DNA from: Myxococcota bacterium
Lineage (GTDB): Bacteria; Myxococcota_A; UBA796; UBA9615; JAKLKC01
Direction: 5' to 3'
Length of the DNA: 36,047 nt
NCBI GenBank assembly: GCA_023150875.1
Contig: JAKLKC010000063.1
Location: 1-36,047 of the forward strand
Each line of letters starts with the position of its first letter. Position 1 is the stretch's first letter. Positions 1 through 8,407 of the stretch are shown here, piece by piece. The notes beneath the pieces are model-generated. The model worked only from the letters and a program-made list of their open reading frames with translations. It ran no database searches and was not told the origin of the DNA. Position numbers and translations under genes: made by a program.

Positions 1-183
1 GTCATCGGGAGGCGCGGTGTCGTCGTCCGGAGGCAGGGTGTCGTCGTCGGAAGGCACGGTGTCGTCGTCATCGGGCGGGACCTCCTCCTCGGGTCCGCAG
101 GACCCGGAGCCGATGGACAGCAGCACCACGGCTGCCCACCCGAGCCGCACCGCAACACCCGACGCCGTCCATCGTTGCTTCAT
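1..183 (-). CDS. Asp-spacer lipoprotein, N-terminal part only
   Basis: The reading frame starts at the ATG complementary to 181-183 and runs off the left edge of the window. It encodes a basic N-terminus (MKQRW), a hydrophobic stretch and a Cys in the context IGSGSC, which fits a type II (lipoprotein) signal peptide. The Cys is followed by GPEEE and then a repetitive spacer of Asp triplets or quadruplets separated by Thr-x-Pro (DDDDTVPS, DDDTLPP, DDDTAPP). Such spacers recur in three other lipoproteins of this window and probably act as a flexible acidic tether between the lipid anchor and a folded domain. That domain lies outside the window, so no function can be given. Confidence 0.75.
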   Translation of the reverse strand, partial: MKQRWTASGVAVRLGWAAVVLLSIGSGSCGPEEEVPPDDDDTVPSDDDTLPPDDDTAPPDD

Positions 184-381
184 GCCTGAGCCATCCCCGC
201 ACCGACCACCCCGGGCGGGTCTCGCGTGCCCGCGACCGGCCGGTGCCAACCCGACCTGACGGCCGGCGCCCGCGCCCATCATACCCGCTGCCCCCGGTCT
301 CGCTCGCCCGCGGGCCCCTTCCCCCGAGGTGGCGTCCGCGCCCGGCACTCCCAGGGGGCTCGGGGGACGGAGGGACCGGGT

Positions 382-419
382 AGGACCCGCCGCGGCGAAC
401 GGGGGCCGCGGCGGGTCCT
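382..419 (-). terminator. Perfect 14-bp stem-loop downstream of the 429-1133 gene
   Basis: AGGACCCGCCGCGG at 382-395 is exactly complementary in reverse to 406-419, with a 10-nt loop. It begins 10 nt past the stop codon of the minus-strand lipoprotein gene. There is no T-run on the minus strand, so it would be a strong GC hairpin without U-tract. Transcription termination or 3'-end protection is inferred from position and strength. Confidence 0.6.
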
Positions 420-428
420 TGGGGGGAC

Positions 429-1133
429 TCAGCCCTCGGTCGGGGCGTCGTCGCAGCGGCTGTAGTAGCCCACCAGGAAGCCGCGCTCGCCCCAGGCGTG
501 CCACACGCCCCCCAGGTTGCCCGCGATCTCGCCCTCGGGGGCGTCGTCGAAGGTCCACTGGCCGGAGTAAGGGCCCAGGTCGGTGTCGCCGGCGGGGCCA
601 TACTCGCCGAAGAGGGAGCCACCGCTCCCCTCCATCACCGAGATCCAGCTCCCGTCGAACCCGCCGCCCTCGGCGCCCTCGTGGGGCGCCCAGCCCCCGG
701 CGAGGGAGCCGACCAGGTCGCCGTCCCGCTGGACGCCCAGGCCCTCGAAGGATCCGCCGACACCGCTGGCGTCGTGGTCCCAGATCCCCACCAGGATCCC
801 CCGCACCGGGCAGGGCTCGCCCTCGGCGGCGGCGACCACCGCGTCCCGGATCCGCGAGCGGAGGGTGCCGACGCCCGTCGCCCCCTCGTCCAAGGCGACG
901 GCGCCGATCCCCGGGGCCACCCGAAGGGCCGGGCGACCCGAGAGGGCCGGGGCCGCATACTCCGCGGCGGCCTCGGCGTCCCCCATCTCGCTCTCCAGGT
1001 AGTCCACGGCGGCGTCGACGGCGGTCTCCACCTCGCTCGGGGCCAGGGAGCCGTCGGAGCCGGCGCAGGCGGGGGCCAGGACGGCGGCGGCGAGGATGGC
1101 GGCGTGGGAGACGGGGGTGCTCTGGAACTTCAT
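429..1133 (-). CDS. Putative lipoprotein with Gly/Trp-rich repeats, 234 aa
   Basis: The start at 1133 is chosen because GGAGG sits 6-7 nt upstream (complement of 1139-1143). A longer frame upstream lacks such a site. The first 23 residues form a lipoprotein-like signal ending in LAPAC (Cys23). Residues 25-125 are Ala/Glu-rich and probably helical. The second half contains repeated short blocks of the kind G-x-F/L-x-G-x-W (GILVGIWDHD, GSLAGGWAPH, GGGFDGSWIS, YSGQWTF, GNLGGVWH, GFLVGYY), which suggests an antiparallel beta-barrel or sandwich built from G-x-W strands. I do not recognise a named family. It is monocistronic, with a hairpin just after the stop, and is likely exposed at the outer membrane. 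Confidence 0.75.
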   Translation of the reverse strand: MKFQSTPVSHAAILAAAVLAPACAGSDGSLAPSEVETAVDAAVDYLESEMGDAEAAAEYAAPALSGRPALRVAPGIGAVALDEGATGVGTLRSRIRDAVVAAAEGEPCPVRGILVGIWDHDASGVGGSFEGLGVQRDGDLVGSLAGGWAPHEGAEGGGFDGSWISVMEGSGGSLFGEYGPAGDTDLGPYSGQWTFDDAPEGEIAGNLGGVWHAWGERGFLVGYYSRCDDAPTEG

Positions 1134-1365
1134 GGGATCCTCCTTCATCGTGCCCCCGTCGGGGGGCTTCGTACGTATGGACACGCGGCACGGCGAGGAT
1201 GCAAAGGGTTCTTGGCGGGGATCGGGCCCCGGAACGCGGCCCGACCGGTCCTTCACTTGTACCACTCCGCCGACCGGAATAGCCTGGGCGCAGTCGCGGC
1301 CGCGGGATCCGCGGCGCGGCGCCCACCCACGGTGGGCAGGAGATCGCGGTCATGGAGCGTGAGGG

Positions 1366-2232
1366 ATGAGCGGCCGGGGGATCCGGGCCTCGCTGGCCTG
1401 CACGGCGATACTGCTGGCGGCCTGCCTCGACCGGCCGCCGGACACGAGCGGACAGGACGACGACGACGACGAGACGGTCGACGACGACACCGCCGACGAC
1501 GACACCACGCCGGACGACGACACCGGCCTCACCTTCCGGGGCGTCGTGCGCTCCCTGCCCGGGGGAGATCCCTTTGGGGACCCGTCGGCGACCCTCTTCG
1601 TCACCGTCGCCGACCCCACGCCCCTGCTCACCGGGAGCATTCCCGAGGTCCTGGCGGTGGCGGACGTGGACGGCGGGACCGGGGCCTTCGAGGTGCCGAA
1701 CGTCCCCACCGAGGGGATGTCTCTCGGCCTCGCCCTCATGGTGGACGACCTGGGGGTGGACTACCACACCACGGGCATCATCCTGTCCCCCAGCGTGTGG
1801 AGCGGCGCCGGCGACGGATCGGTGATCGACGTGGACGCCTACGTGCTCTCGGCCGCCGCCGCGGGCGACGTGGAGGCGGGCCTGGACGCCGCCGGGTGGA
1901 CGGGCGCCTCGCTGGCCTGGGCGGGGGCGGTGATGGGCTTCGTCCGGGACGCGGACGGGCTCCCCCTGGCGGGGGCGACCGTCACTCCCCCGGGGAGCGC
2001 CGCCGTCTATTACGCCGACGGCGACCTGTTCACCGCGTCGCCGGACCTGGGCTTCGTCGGATCCGGCGGGAGCGCCGCCAACGCCGCCACCACCCAGGGC
2101 GGGAGGGCGGTCTTCGTGGTGCCGTCCGCCCCCATCGGGTTCTACGCGGCGGACGGCCCCGGAGTCTCCTTTCCCAACCTGACCGGCGGGACCCTCCCCG
2201 GCATGTTCTTCGTGACGGTGTTCGAGCCCTGA
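1366..2232 (+). CDS. Asp-spacer lipoprotein with carboxypeptidase-regulatory-like domain, 288 aa
   Basis: The N-terminus is a type II signal peptide with lipobox LLAAC (Cys20). Residues 31-54 form an acidic spacer of Asp runs separated by Thr/Ala/Pro. The remainder is predicted beta-rich. Residues about 191-207 (GFVRDADGLPLAGATVT) match the carboxypeptidase regulatory-like fold, in which a G-x-V-x-D-x-x-G-x-P-L-x-G-A-x-V strand pair is the hallmark. An earlier stretch (GVVRSLPGGDPFG) may be a second, weaker copy. Such domains usually serve in surface adhesion or as spacers, not catalysis. The start is preceded only by GTGAGGG, so its ribosome site is weak. The gene converges on the FG-GAP gene ending at 2572. 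Confidence 0.8.
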   Translation: MSGRGIRASLACTAILLAACLDRPPDTSGQDDDDDETVDDDTADDDTTPDDDTGLTFRGVVRSLPGGDPFGDPSATLFVTVADPTPLLTGSIPEVLAVADVDGGTGAFEVPNVPTEGMSLGLALMVDDLGVDYHTTGIILSPSVWSGAGDGSVIDVDAYVLSAAAAGDVEAGLDAAGWTGASLAWAGAVMGFVRDADGLPLAGATVTPPGSAAVYYADGDLFTASPDLGFVGSGGSAANAATTQGGRAVFVVPSAPIGFYAADGPGVSFPNLTGGTLPGMFFVTVFEP

Positions 2233-2371
2233 GGGCGACCGTCGAAGGCGGACGGCAGGGCCGGAGATGGGTCGCCCCCACCTCCGCCGACGCGGCGGGT
2301 GCCCGCCCCCCCGGACCGAGGAGGGGCGGATGTGTCACCCTTCCCGATGCCCTGCGCCCGCTCCTAACCAT

Positions 2372-2567
2372 CCTCAGGCAATCCACCGAACGTTCCTTGC
2401 GTGCCCGAGCCCGAGCCCGTGCCCGATCCGTGGTGGACAACGGCACCGTGACCGGACGTCCCCGCCGGGCACGGACGCGGGCACCGGCCTTCGGCCTGGG
2501 CTCGGGCACGAGGGAACGCGGTACGGATCCGCTCCGAGTCCGTTCCCGTCCAGCTCATAGCCTGAGG
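2372..2567. repeat. Nested inverted-repeat element between convergent genes
   Basis: The outer arms are CCTCAGGC (2372-2379) and its reverse complement (2560-2567). The inner arms are 2391-2412 and about 2497-2518, which share CGTTCC and GTGCCCGAGCCC in inverted order. The innermost arms are GTGCCCG around 2419-2425 and CGGGCAC at 2466-2472. The left inner arm also contains about four tandem copies of a GCCCG(A/T) hexamer. The element fills most of the 339-bp gap between a plus-strand gene ending at 2232 and a minus-strand gene ending at 2572. No coding frame here is credible. It may be a bidirectional terminator, a structured RNA or a small repeat family. Confidence 0.6.
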
Positions 2568-2571
2568 CGAG

Positions 2572-4755
2572 TTACTCCCCGCCCGGGGCCGGCACCGAGA
2601 ACACCCACGTCTCCGACTGGACCGGTCCCTCGGCCGCTCCGGCGGTCACCCTCCAGTACCCTCCCCCATCGACGAAGCGGTTGTCCAGCGCGTTCCACAG
2701 GGTCGCGTTCACGCCGTAGTGCCCATCGCTCGACGAGCCGAAGTAGAAGGTCGACTCCACCCGGAAGTCCGGCGACGACGACAGCTCCAGGTAGGCCCCG
2801 GTGCAGTCCGTGTTCCAGAGGAACGTCGGGGGCGCGTCGATGACCGACCCGTCCGCCGGACCCTCCAGGTTCACCAGGCATCCCTCGACCGGATCGGGCG
2901 CGGGGGGCTTCGGCACCAGGGTGGTGAAGAACGACCTCGCCTCGGTGGCCGCCGTGAAGGCGCCCGCGCCCCCTACGACCCTCCAGTAACCGGCCTCGGT
3001 GAACCGGCGGCCGATGGAGGACCAGATCGTCCCGGAGGGGACCATGGCGTTGTCCCCGCCCACGTCGGCGAAGCCACCGAACACGTAGAGGTTGTCGGCG
3101 GGGAAGGTGGGGTCGTCGCTGATCTCCAACCGGTAGCCGGCACAGTCCCCGGACCACACGAAGGCCCCGCCGCCGGTCAGGTCCGCCCCCTCGGCCGGGC
3201 TCACCGGAGCCACCGAACACTCGGCGCCCGCCGGAGCCCCCCGATAGAGGAACGCCCCGCCCTCGTAGGTCACCGCGCCCGTGTAGCTGTCGGACCCCAC
3301 GATCAGGTCCCCGTATCCGTCACCGTCGACGTCCCCCGCCGCCGCCACCGACTGCCCGAACTTCGCCCACACCTGCCATCCCTCCTGCACCCAGTCGGCC
3401 TCCCCCGCCAACCCGTCGGCGGAGCCCAGGAACACCTGGGCGCGGCCCTCGTCGTGGTCGCCGACGTCGAAGTACAGCGCGCCGACCACCACGTCGTCGT
3501 ACCCGTCGCCGTTCACGTCCCCCGCCGACGCCACCGACTCCCCGAGGCCGGCCCCGTCCTGGGCCTCCCCCGCCGTCCACGCCGGAGTGGTCCAAAGCCC
3601 CGAGGCCGAACCCAGGTAGACGTCGGCCCGGCCCCCCTCGAAGTCCCCGCCCGAGAACCCGGAGGAGCCCACCACCACGTCGTCGTACCCGTCTCCGTTC
3701 ACGTCCCCCGCCGACGATACCGAGTACCCAGCGTTCGCGTACTCGGACTCCCCCACCTTGGTCCACGCCGGAGACGCGGCGAGGCCGGTGGCGGACCCGA
3801 GGTACACGTAGACCTTCCCCTGGTCGTCGTAAGGGTAGTAGGGCGCCCCCACAATCACGTCCCCGTACCCGTCCCCGTTCACGTCCCCGGCGGACGCCAC
3901 CGAGTATCCGAAGTTGGCACCAGTCTGGTTCGCCTCCGCGGTCCACGCCGGGGAGGTGGACAGCCCGCTCGCGGACCCCAGGTACAGGTAGGCCAGACCC
4001 TCGCTGCTCTGACCGTTGGAGCGGAACGGCGAGCCCACCACCACGTCGTCGTAGCCGTCGCCGTTCACGTCCCCCGCCGACGCCGCGGACCAGCCGAACT
4101 GGGCGTAGCTCGCCCCGCCGTCCGCCGTCCACGCCGGGCTCGGGTCCAGGCCCGCGGACGAACCGTGATACACGTAGGCCCTTCCACCGTCCGTGAAGGC
4201 GTAGTCGGCCTTGGGGCCCCCCACCACCACGTCGTCGTAGCCGTCGCCGTTCACGTCCCCCGCCGTGGCCACCGACCAGCCGAAGTACGCGCCGCCGGAT
4301 CCGGAGGTGTCCGACCAGTCCGCCGTCTCGGACGGCCCGGCCTCGGAGCCGTGAAAGACCGACGCCAGCCCGTCTTCGCTGGATCCGTCGTCGTAGAACG
4401 GGGAACCGACGATCACGTCCGCGAGTCCGTCCCCGTTCACGTCCCCGGCGGACGCCACCGAAAAGCCCGTGAAAGCCGACGCCTGCCCCCCGGTCACCGC
4501 CCAGGCCGCCGGGGTCAGCAGGGGCCCCGCGTCCCGAGCCTCCCGCGCCCCCATGCCCGGGGCGGCCCGCACCGGGCGTCCCGCCTCCCCATCGGGGGGG
4601 GCCTGGTGCTCCACCGACGCCCCGGCCCGGAGCCCGTCGGCCTCTGGGGACCAGCCCGCCGCGCCGCACCCGGTGGCAAGGAGCAGCGCCACCGCGCCGC
4701 CGCCCGAGACCCACCCCTCCATCCTCGCACCCAGGAAGACCCGACGTCCGCCCAT
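2572..4755 (-). CDS. FG-GAP seven-bladed propeller lipoprotein with two Cys-containing C-terminal domains, 727 aa
   Basis: From the ATG at 4755 a signal peptide with lipobox LATGC (Cys30) follows. An alternative start at 4722 would give Cys19. Seven FG-GAP repeats follow, each carrying the motif A-G-D-V-N-G-D-G-Y-x-D-V-V-V-G, whose Asp/Asn residues form a calcium-binding DxDGDG-type loop as in integrin alpha propellers. The repeat anchors lie 186 bp apart (one interval is 180), so each blade is about 62 residues. Two copies of an approximately 100-residue domain end the protein: P-A-[ED]-G, then W-[SN]-x-D-C-x-G-Y/A, LE[IL]S, W and YWRV. The gene is paralogous to its upstream neighbour (4982-8194) but its blades are more diverged. 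A surface, probably adhesive role is inferred. Confidence 0.88.
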   Translation of the reverse strand: MGGRRVFLGARMEGWVSGGGAVALLLATGCGAAGWSPEADGLRAGASVEHQAPPDGEAGRPVRAAPGMGAREARDAGPLLTPAAWAVTGGQASAFTGFSVASAGDVNGDGLADVIVGSPFYDDGSSEDGLASVFHGSEAGPSETADWSDTSGSGGAYFGWSVATAGDVNGDGYDDVVVGGPKADYAFTDGGRAYVYHGSSAGLDPSPAWTADGGASYAQFGWSAASAGDVNGDGYDDVVVGSPFRSNGQSSEGLAYLYLGSASGLSTSPAWTAEANQTGANFGYSVASAGDVNGDGYGDVIVGAPYYPYDDQGKVYVYLGSATGLAASPAWTKVGESEYANAGYSVSSAGDVNGDGYDDVVVGSSGFSGGDFEGGRADVYLGSASGLWTTPAWTAGEAQDGAGLGESVASAGDVNGDGYDDVVVGALYFDVGDHDEGRAQVFLGSADGLAGEADWVQEGWQVWAKFGQSVAAAGDVDGDGYGDLIVGSDSYTGAVTYEGGAFLYRGAPAGAECSVAPVSPAEGADLTGGGAFVWSGDCAGYRLEISDDPTFPADNLYVFGGFADVGGDNAMVPSGTIWSSIGRRFTEAGYWRVVGGAGAFTAATEARSFFTTLVPKPPAPDPVEGCLVNLEGPADGSVIDAPPTFLWNTDCTGAYLELSSSPDFRVESTFYFGSSSDGHYGVNATLWNALDNRFVDGGGYWRVTAGAAEGPVQSETWVFSVPAPGGE

Positions 4756-4981
4756 CGCCACAGGACCTTTCTCCGCCGCGCGGCCCGACCAAAAAGGACC
4801 GGTCCCGCCCGGGGGAATCGGAAATAGCCGATCCCCGGGAGGTGGATCAAGGGAATTCGACATGACGTGCCCGCTGCGGCGGACCAAGCCCGCTTCGACC
4901 CCGCATCGGGCGTGTGACGCCGGCCGTGTCGACCTCGATCCGCCGCGACCTTCCGTGGCCGGCGTCGATCTCCGCAAGGAC

Positions 4982-7900
4982 TCAGGGCACGCTGAAGGAG
5001 CGGACCCCGGACGTCACGTCCCCCTCCGCCGCGCCCGCCGTCACCCGCCAGTAGCCCGCCGAGCCGACGAAGTGCCCGTCCAAGGCGTTCCAAATCGTGC
5101 TGCTCATGGTGTAGTGTCCGCCGGAGACCGCCCCGAAGTAGTAGGTGGACTCCAAGGCGAAGTCCGGGTCGGACGAGACCTCCAGGTAGGCCCCGGTGCA
5201 GTCGGTCGTCCAAACGAAGGTCGGGGGGGAGAGGATCGTCGCGCCATCGGCGGGGCTGCCCTGGGAGACCGTGCACCCGGGCACCGGGGCGGGAGGGGTC
5301 GGGAGCGGGTAGTGGGTCGTGTAGAAGGACCGGGGCGCCGACGCGACGGTCAGGCCGTCCAGGCCGCCCACCACCCGCCAGAAGCCCTCCACCGTGAACG
5401 CCCGCCCGATGGCGGACCAGAGGGAGGCGCTGGGGGAGAAGGAGTTGTCGGCCAGGTCGTCGGCGAAGTTGCCGAAGACGTACACCTCGTTGGCGGGGAA
5501 CCCGTCGTAGGGGCTGATCTCCACCCGGTAGCCGTCGCAGTCCCCCGACCAGATGAAGGTCGGCCCCGCGGTCAGGTCGGCGCCGTCGGCGGGGCCGATG
5601 GGCGAGATGGAGCAATCCGCCCCGCAGCCGTCGTCCGCGGTGCCGTCGCAGTCCTGGTCCACGGCGTCCCCGCACACTTCCACGGCCCCCGGGAAGGAGG
5701 CGGGATCGGCGTCGTCGCAGTCCCCGGACCACACGGACCAGCCGTCCCCGTCCTCGTCCGCCGATCCCGTGAGGACGTGGGTGCCCCCGGCCTCCCCGTA
5801 TACGCCGCCCCACAGCCAGCGGGACCACCCCTGGGGGGAGGCGGTGGACGGATCCTCCAGCAGGCGGGCCCGCCAGTGGTAGGACTCCGTGTCGTCCAGG
5901 CCCCCCACCGTCACCTGCAGTTCGGTCCCCCCGACCCCGGTGTCGGTGAAAGCGCTGCCCTCCACGAACCCCGTCCCGTCGAAGGGGATCCCCAGGGGCT
6001 TCGCCTCCACCTGGAGCTTCACCCGGCCCCTGCCGATGCCGCTGCGGCCCGTCGCCGCGACGTCGAAGGCCCCGTCGGTCCCCGAGAAGCCGCCGGTCAC
6101 CACGGGAGTGGTCTCGCCCACCCGCCGCGCCTGGGGGACCAGCGAGGTGCCCGGACCCACGCCGTCCCCACCGTTGCCGAGGTACAGGGACGCCGCGCCC
6201 TCGTCGATCTCCCCATTGTCGTATCGGTACGCACCCACCACGACGTCCGCGTATCCGTCCCCGTTCACGTCCCCCGCCGATGACACGGAGTAGCCGAACG
6301 ACGTGCTCTCCTGGTCGGACTCCGCCGTCCACGACGCCGAGGCCGACAGCCCCGAAGACGAACCCAGGTACAGGAACGCCCCGCCCTCGTCCGTCTCCCC
6401 TTGATCGTGGGCGTACGCTCCCACCACCACGTCCCCGTACCCGTCCCCGTTCACGTCCCCCGCGGACGACACCGAGGTCCCGAAGTACGCGTTCGCCTGG
6501 TCGGACTCCGCCGTCCACGACGCCGACGCCGACAGCCCCGAGGGCGAACCCAGGTACAGGAACGCGGCACCCTCGAACGACTCCCCATCGCTGTAGGCGG
6601 ACGCACCCACCACCACGTCCGCGTAGCCGTCCCCGTTCACGTCCCCCGCCGAAGACACCGAGTAGCCGAAGTACCCGGTCGCCTGGTCGGACTCCGCCGT
6701 CCACGACGCCGAGGCCGACAGCCCCATGGGCGAGCCCAGGTACAGGAACGCCGCGCCCTCGTTCGTCTCCCCGTTGTCGTAGTCCCGCGCCCCCACCACC
6801 ACGTCCCCGTATCCATCCCCGTTCACGTCCCCCGCCGAAGACACCGACCTCCCGAAGGAAGCGCTCGCCTGGTCGGACTCCGCCGTCCACGACGCCGAGG
6901 CCGACAGCCCCGAGGACGAGCCCAGGTACAGGAACGCCGCGCCCTCGTTCGTCTCCCCGTTGTCGTAGTCGTACGCGCCCACCACCACGTCCGCGTAACC
7001 GTCCCCGTTCACGTCACCCGCCGACGATACCGAGGAGCCGAAGCGCGCGGACGCCTGGTCGGGCTCCGCCGTCCACGACGCCGACGCCGACAGCCCCGAG
7101 GGCGAGCCCAGGTACACGAACGCGGCGCCCTCGCTCGCCTCCCCATTGGAGTAGCCGAGCGCACCCACCACCACGTCCGCGTAACCGTCCCCGTTCACGT
7201 CCCCCGCCGAAGACACCGAGGTCCCGAACAACGCGCTCGCCTGGTCGGACTCCGCCGTCCAAGACGCCGACGCCGACAGCCCCGAAGACGAACCCAGGTA
7301 CAGGAACGCCGCGCCCTCGTAGGACTCCCCGCCGTCGTAATAGGGCGCGCCCACCACCACGTCCCCGTACCCGTCCCCGTTCACGTCCCCCGCCGACGAC
7401 ACCGAGAAGCCGAAGCGCGCGGAAGCCTGGTCGGACGCCGCCGTCCACGCCACCGCCGAAAGCAACGGGTCCACCGTCACCGGGTACACCGCCCCCGCGG
7501 TCTCCACCCGCAGCCGTACGCCCCCGGCCGTCCCTTCCATCCGCGACGCCAGGTCGCGCCCCGTCGCGTCCCACGCCCGCAGCCCCGAGTATCGCAAGTC
7601 CGTCCCGCCGGGGACCTCCAGCCGCGCGGCGGTCCCGGATCCCTCCACCCGGGCCACCGCCCCCGTCACCCCCACCTCCAGGACCACCGTCCCCGAGCCG
7701 TCGGGCGGCGCCACCACCACGAAGCCGTGCTCCAGGCCCCGGATGCCGTTCTCCCACCACTCCGTCACCCCGTCCCGGGCCACCTCGACCCGCCGCAGGC
7801 ACTCCCCCCGCGCGTCCACCTCCCCGTCCGACCGGCACTCCCCCAGCTCCGGCGCCGAGCCCCGGGCCTCCCGCACGCCCCCGTCTCCACCCCAGGCCAC

Positions 7901-8194
7901 CAGGCCCACGGTCACCGGCTCCCCGCCGTCCCCCTGGCCGGCCCGCACCCGCGCGCCCTCGGCGGCCACCTCGCCCGCGAGCCCCTGGGCCCGGTTCCGG
8001 AAGCGGTACGCCCGCTCCCCCTGCGCCGCGAACGCATAGGAGCCCGCGGCGATCCGACGCTGGACCACCTGCTGCCACGACGCCGACGCCGGTGCCCCGT
8101 CCTCAGCGGGCGCGCCGGCGGGCGGCGAGGGATCCCCGCACCCAGCCACCGCGCACACCACCGCCCACAGCGCCCACACCCGCAGGTCCCGCAT
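4982..8194 (-). CDS. Large FG-GAP propeller lipoprotein with MopE-type metal-binding motif, 1070 aa
   Basis: The start at 8194 has GGAGG 6 nt upstream. Lipobox VAGC gives Cys19. Residues about 30-240 form an N-terminal module ending in YPVTVDPLLS, common ahead of FG-GAP propellers in these bacteria. Seven nearly identical FG-GAP blades follow at about 248-675. Next come a Fn3-like region containing YHWRARL, then a MopE-type motif at about 811-858 (DEDGDGW, GDCDDADP, PGAVEVCGD, DQDCDG), a presumed calcium or copper site. Two C-terminal domains of the same type as in the 2572-4755 protein complete it. The two genes are tandem paralogues separated by about 226 bp. The role is probably surface display or adhesion; the metal preference cannot be read from sequence. 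Confidence 0.9.
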   Translation of the reverse strand: MRDLRVWALWAVVCAVAGCGDPSPPAGAPAEDGAPASASWQQVVQRRIAAGSYAFAAQGERAYRFRNRAQGLAGEVAAEGARVRAGQGDGGEPVTVGLVAWGGDGGVREARGSAPELGECRSDGEVDARGECLRRVEVARDGVTEWWENGIRGLEHGFVVVAPPDGSGTVVLEVGVTGAVARVEGSGTAARLEVPGGTDLRYSGLRAWDATGRDLASRMEGTAGGVRLRVETAGAVYPVTVDPLLSAVAWTAASDQASARFGFSVSSAGDVNGDGYGDVVVGAPYYDGGESYEGAAFLYLGSSSGLSASASWTAESDQASALFGTSVSSAGDVNGDGYADVVVGALGYSNGEASEGAAFVYLGSPSGLSASASWTAEPDQASARFGSSVSSAGDVNGDGYADVVVGAYDYDNGETNEGAAFLYLGSSSGLSASASWTAESDQASASFGRSVSSAGDVNGDGYGDVVVGARDYDNGETNEGAAFLYLGSPMGLSASASWTAESDQATGYFGYSVSSAGDVNGDGYADVVVGASAYSDGESFEGAAFLYLGSPSGLSASASWTAESDQANAYFGTSVSSAGDVNGDGYGDVVVGAYAHDQGETDEGGAFLYLGSSSGLSASASWTAESDQESTSFGYSVSSAGDVNGDGYADVVVGAYRYDNGEIDEGAASLYLGNGGDGVGPGTSLVPQARRVGETTPVVTGGFSGTDGAFDVAATGRSGIGRGRVKLQVEAKPLGIPFDGTGFVEGSAFTDTGVGGTELQVTVGGLDDTESYHWRARLLEDPSTASPQGWSRWLWGGVYGEAGGTHVLTGSADEDGDGWSVWSGDCDDADPASFPGAVEVCGDAVDQDCDGTADDGCGADCSISPIGPADGADLTAGPTFIWSGDCDGYRVEISPYDGFPANEVYVFGNFADDLADNSFSPSASLWSAIGRAFTVEGFWRVVGGLDGLTVASAPRSFYTTHYPLPTPPAPVPGCTVSQGSPADGATILSPPTFVWTTDCTGAYLEVSSDPDFALESTYYFGAVSGGHYTMSSTIWNALDGHFVGSAGYWRVTAGAAEGDVTSGVRSFSVP
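6170..7450 (-). repeat. Seven in-frame 186-bp tandem repeats encoding FG-GAP blades
   Basis: The conserved string GTTCACGTC, the complement of the DVN codons, begins at 6263, 6449, 6635, 6821, 7007, 7193 and 7379. Every interval is exactly 186 bp (62 codons), with no insertion or deletion. Neighbouring units are also highly similar at the DNA level, including the GLSASASWTAESDQ stretch. This suggests recent amplification or ongoing homogenisation, unlike the more diverged blades of the downstream paralogue. Confidence 0.9.
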
Positions 8195-8345
8195 CGCGTC
8201 CTCCGATCGAGTCAGCCGTCCAGCCACGGAAGAGAAGAACCCGCGGCCCGGACCACGCGGGGGCTCTCTTCAATAGCCGGGCGCCAACGGGTGCGTCAAG
8301 GACTTCGCTGGCGTGGCCTGGGCGCTCGACGCGAGAGAAGGATCC

Positions 8346-8363
8346 GGACCGGTTGACCGGTCC
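8346..8363. promoter_or_regulatory. Perfect palindrome, probable Phd-family operator
   Basis: GGACCGGTTGACCGGTCC is a perfect 7-bp inverted repeat with a 4-nt centre. The TTGACC inside it is the -35 hexamer of the promoter for the antitoxin gene. A further half-site, CGGACC, occurs at 8370-8375. Phd/YefM antitoxins repress their own operons by binding palindromes at the promoter, so autoregulation here is a reasonable inference. Confidence 0.65.
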
Positions 8364-8381
8364 ATTCAGCGGACCTAGGAT
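8353..8381 (+). promoter_or_regulatory. Sigma-70-type promoter of the Phd/ParE operon
   Basis: TTGACC (8353-8358) is separated by 17 nt from TAGGAT (8376-8381). The ribosome site GGAGG (8397-8401) and the GTG at 8408 follow at appropriate distances. The -35 lies within the palindrome at 8346-8363. Confidence 0.65.
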
Positions 8382-8407
8382 CAAGTCCATCGACTCGGAG
8401 GCACCCC

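Noticed and set aside
498-2843. A 781-residue plus-strand frame over the first lipoproteins
   Set aside because: It crosses the confirmed genes at 429-1133 and 1366-2232 and the nested-repeat element in another frame. Its RARARARA segment is merely the hexamer repeat.
6170-7450. Regular repeats that could suggest a CRISPR array
   Set aside because: The 186-bp units are in-frame protein repeats with coding constraint, not 20-40 bp repeats with unique spacers.
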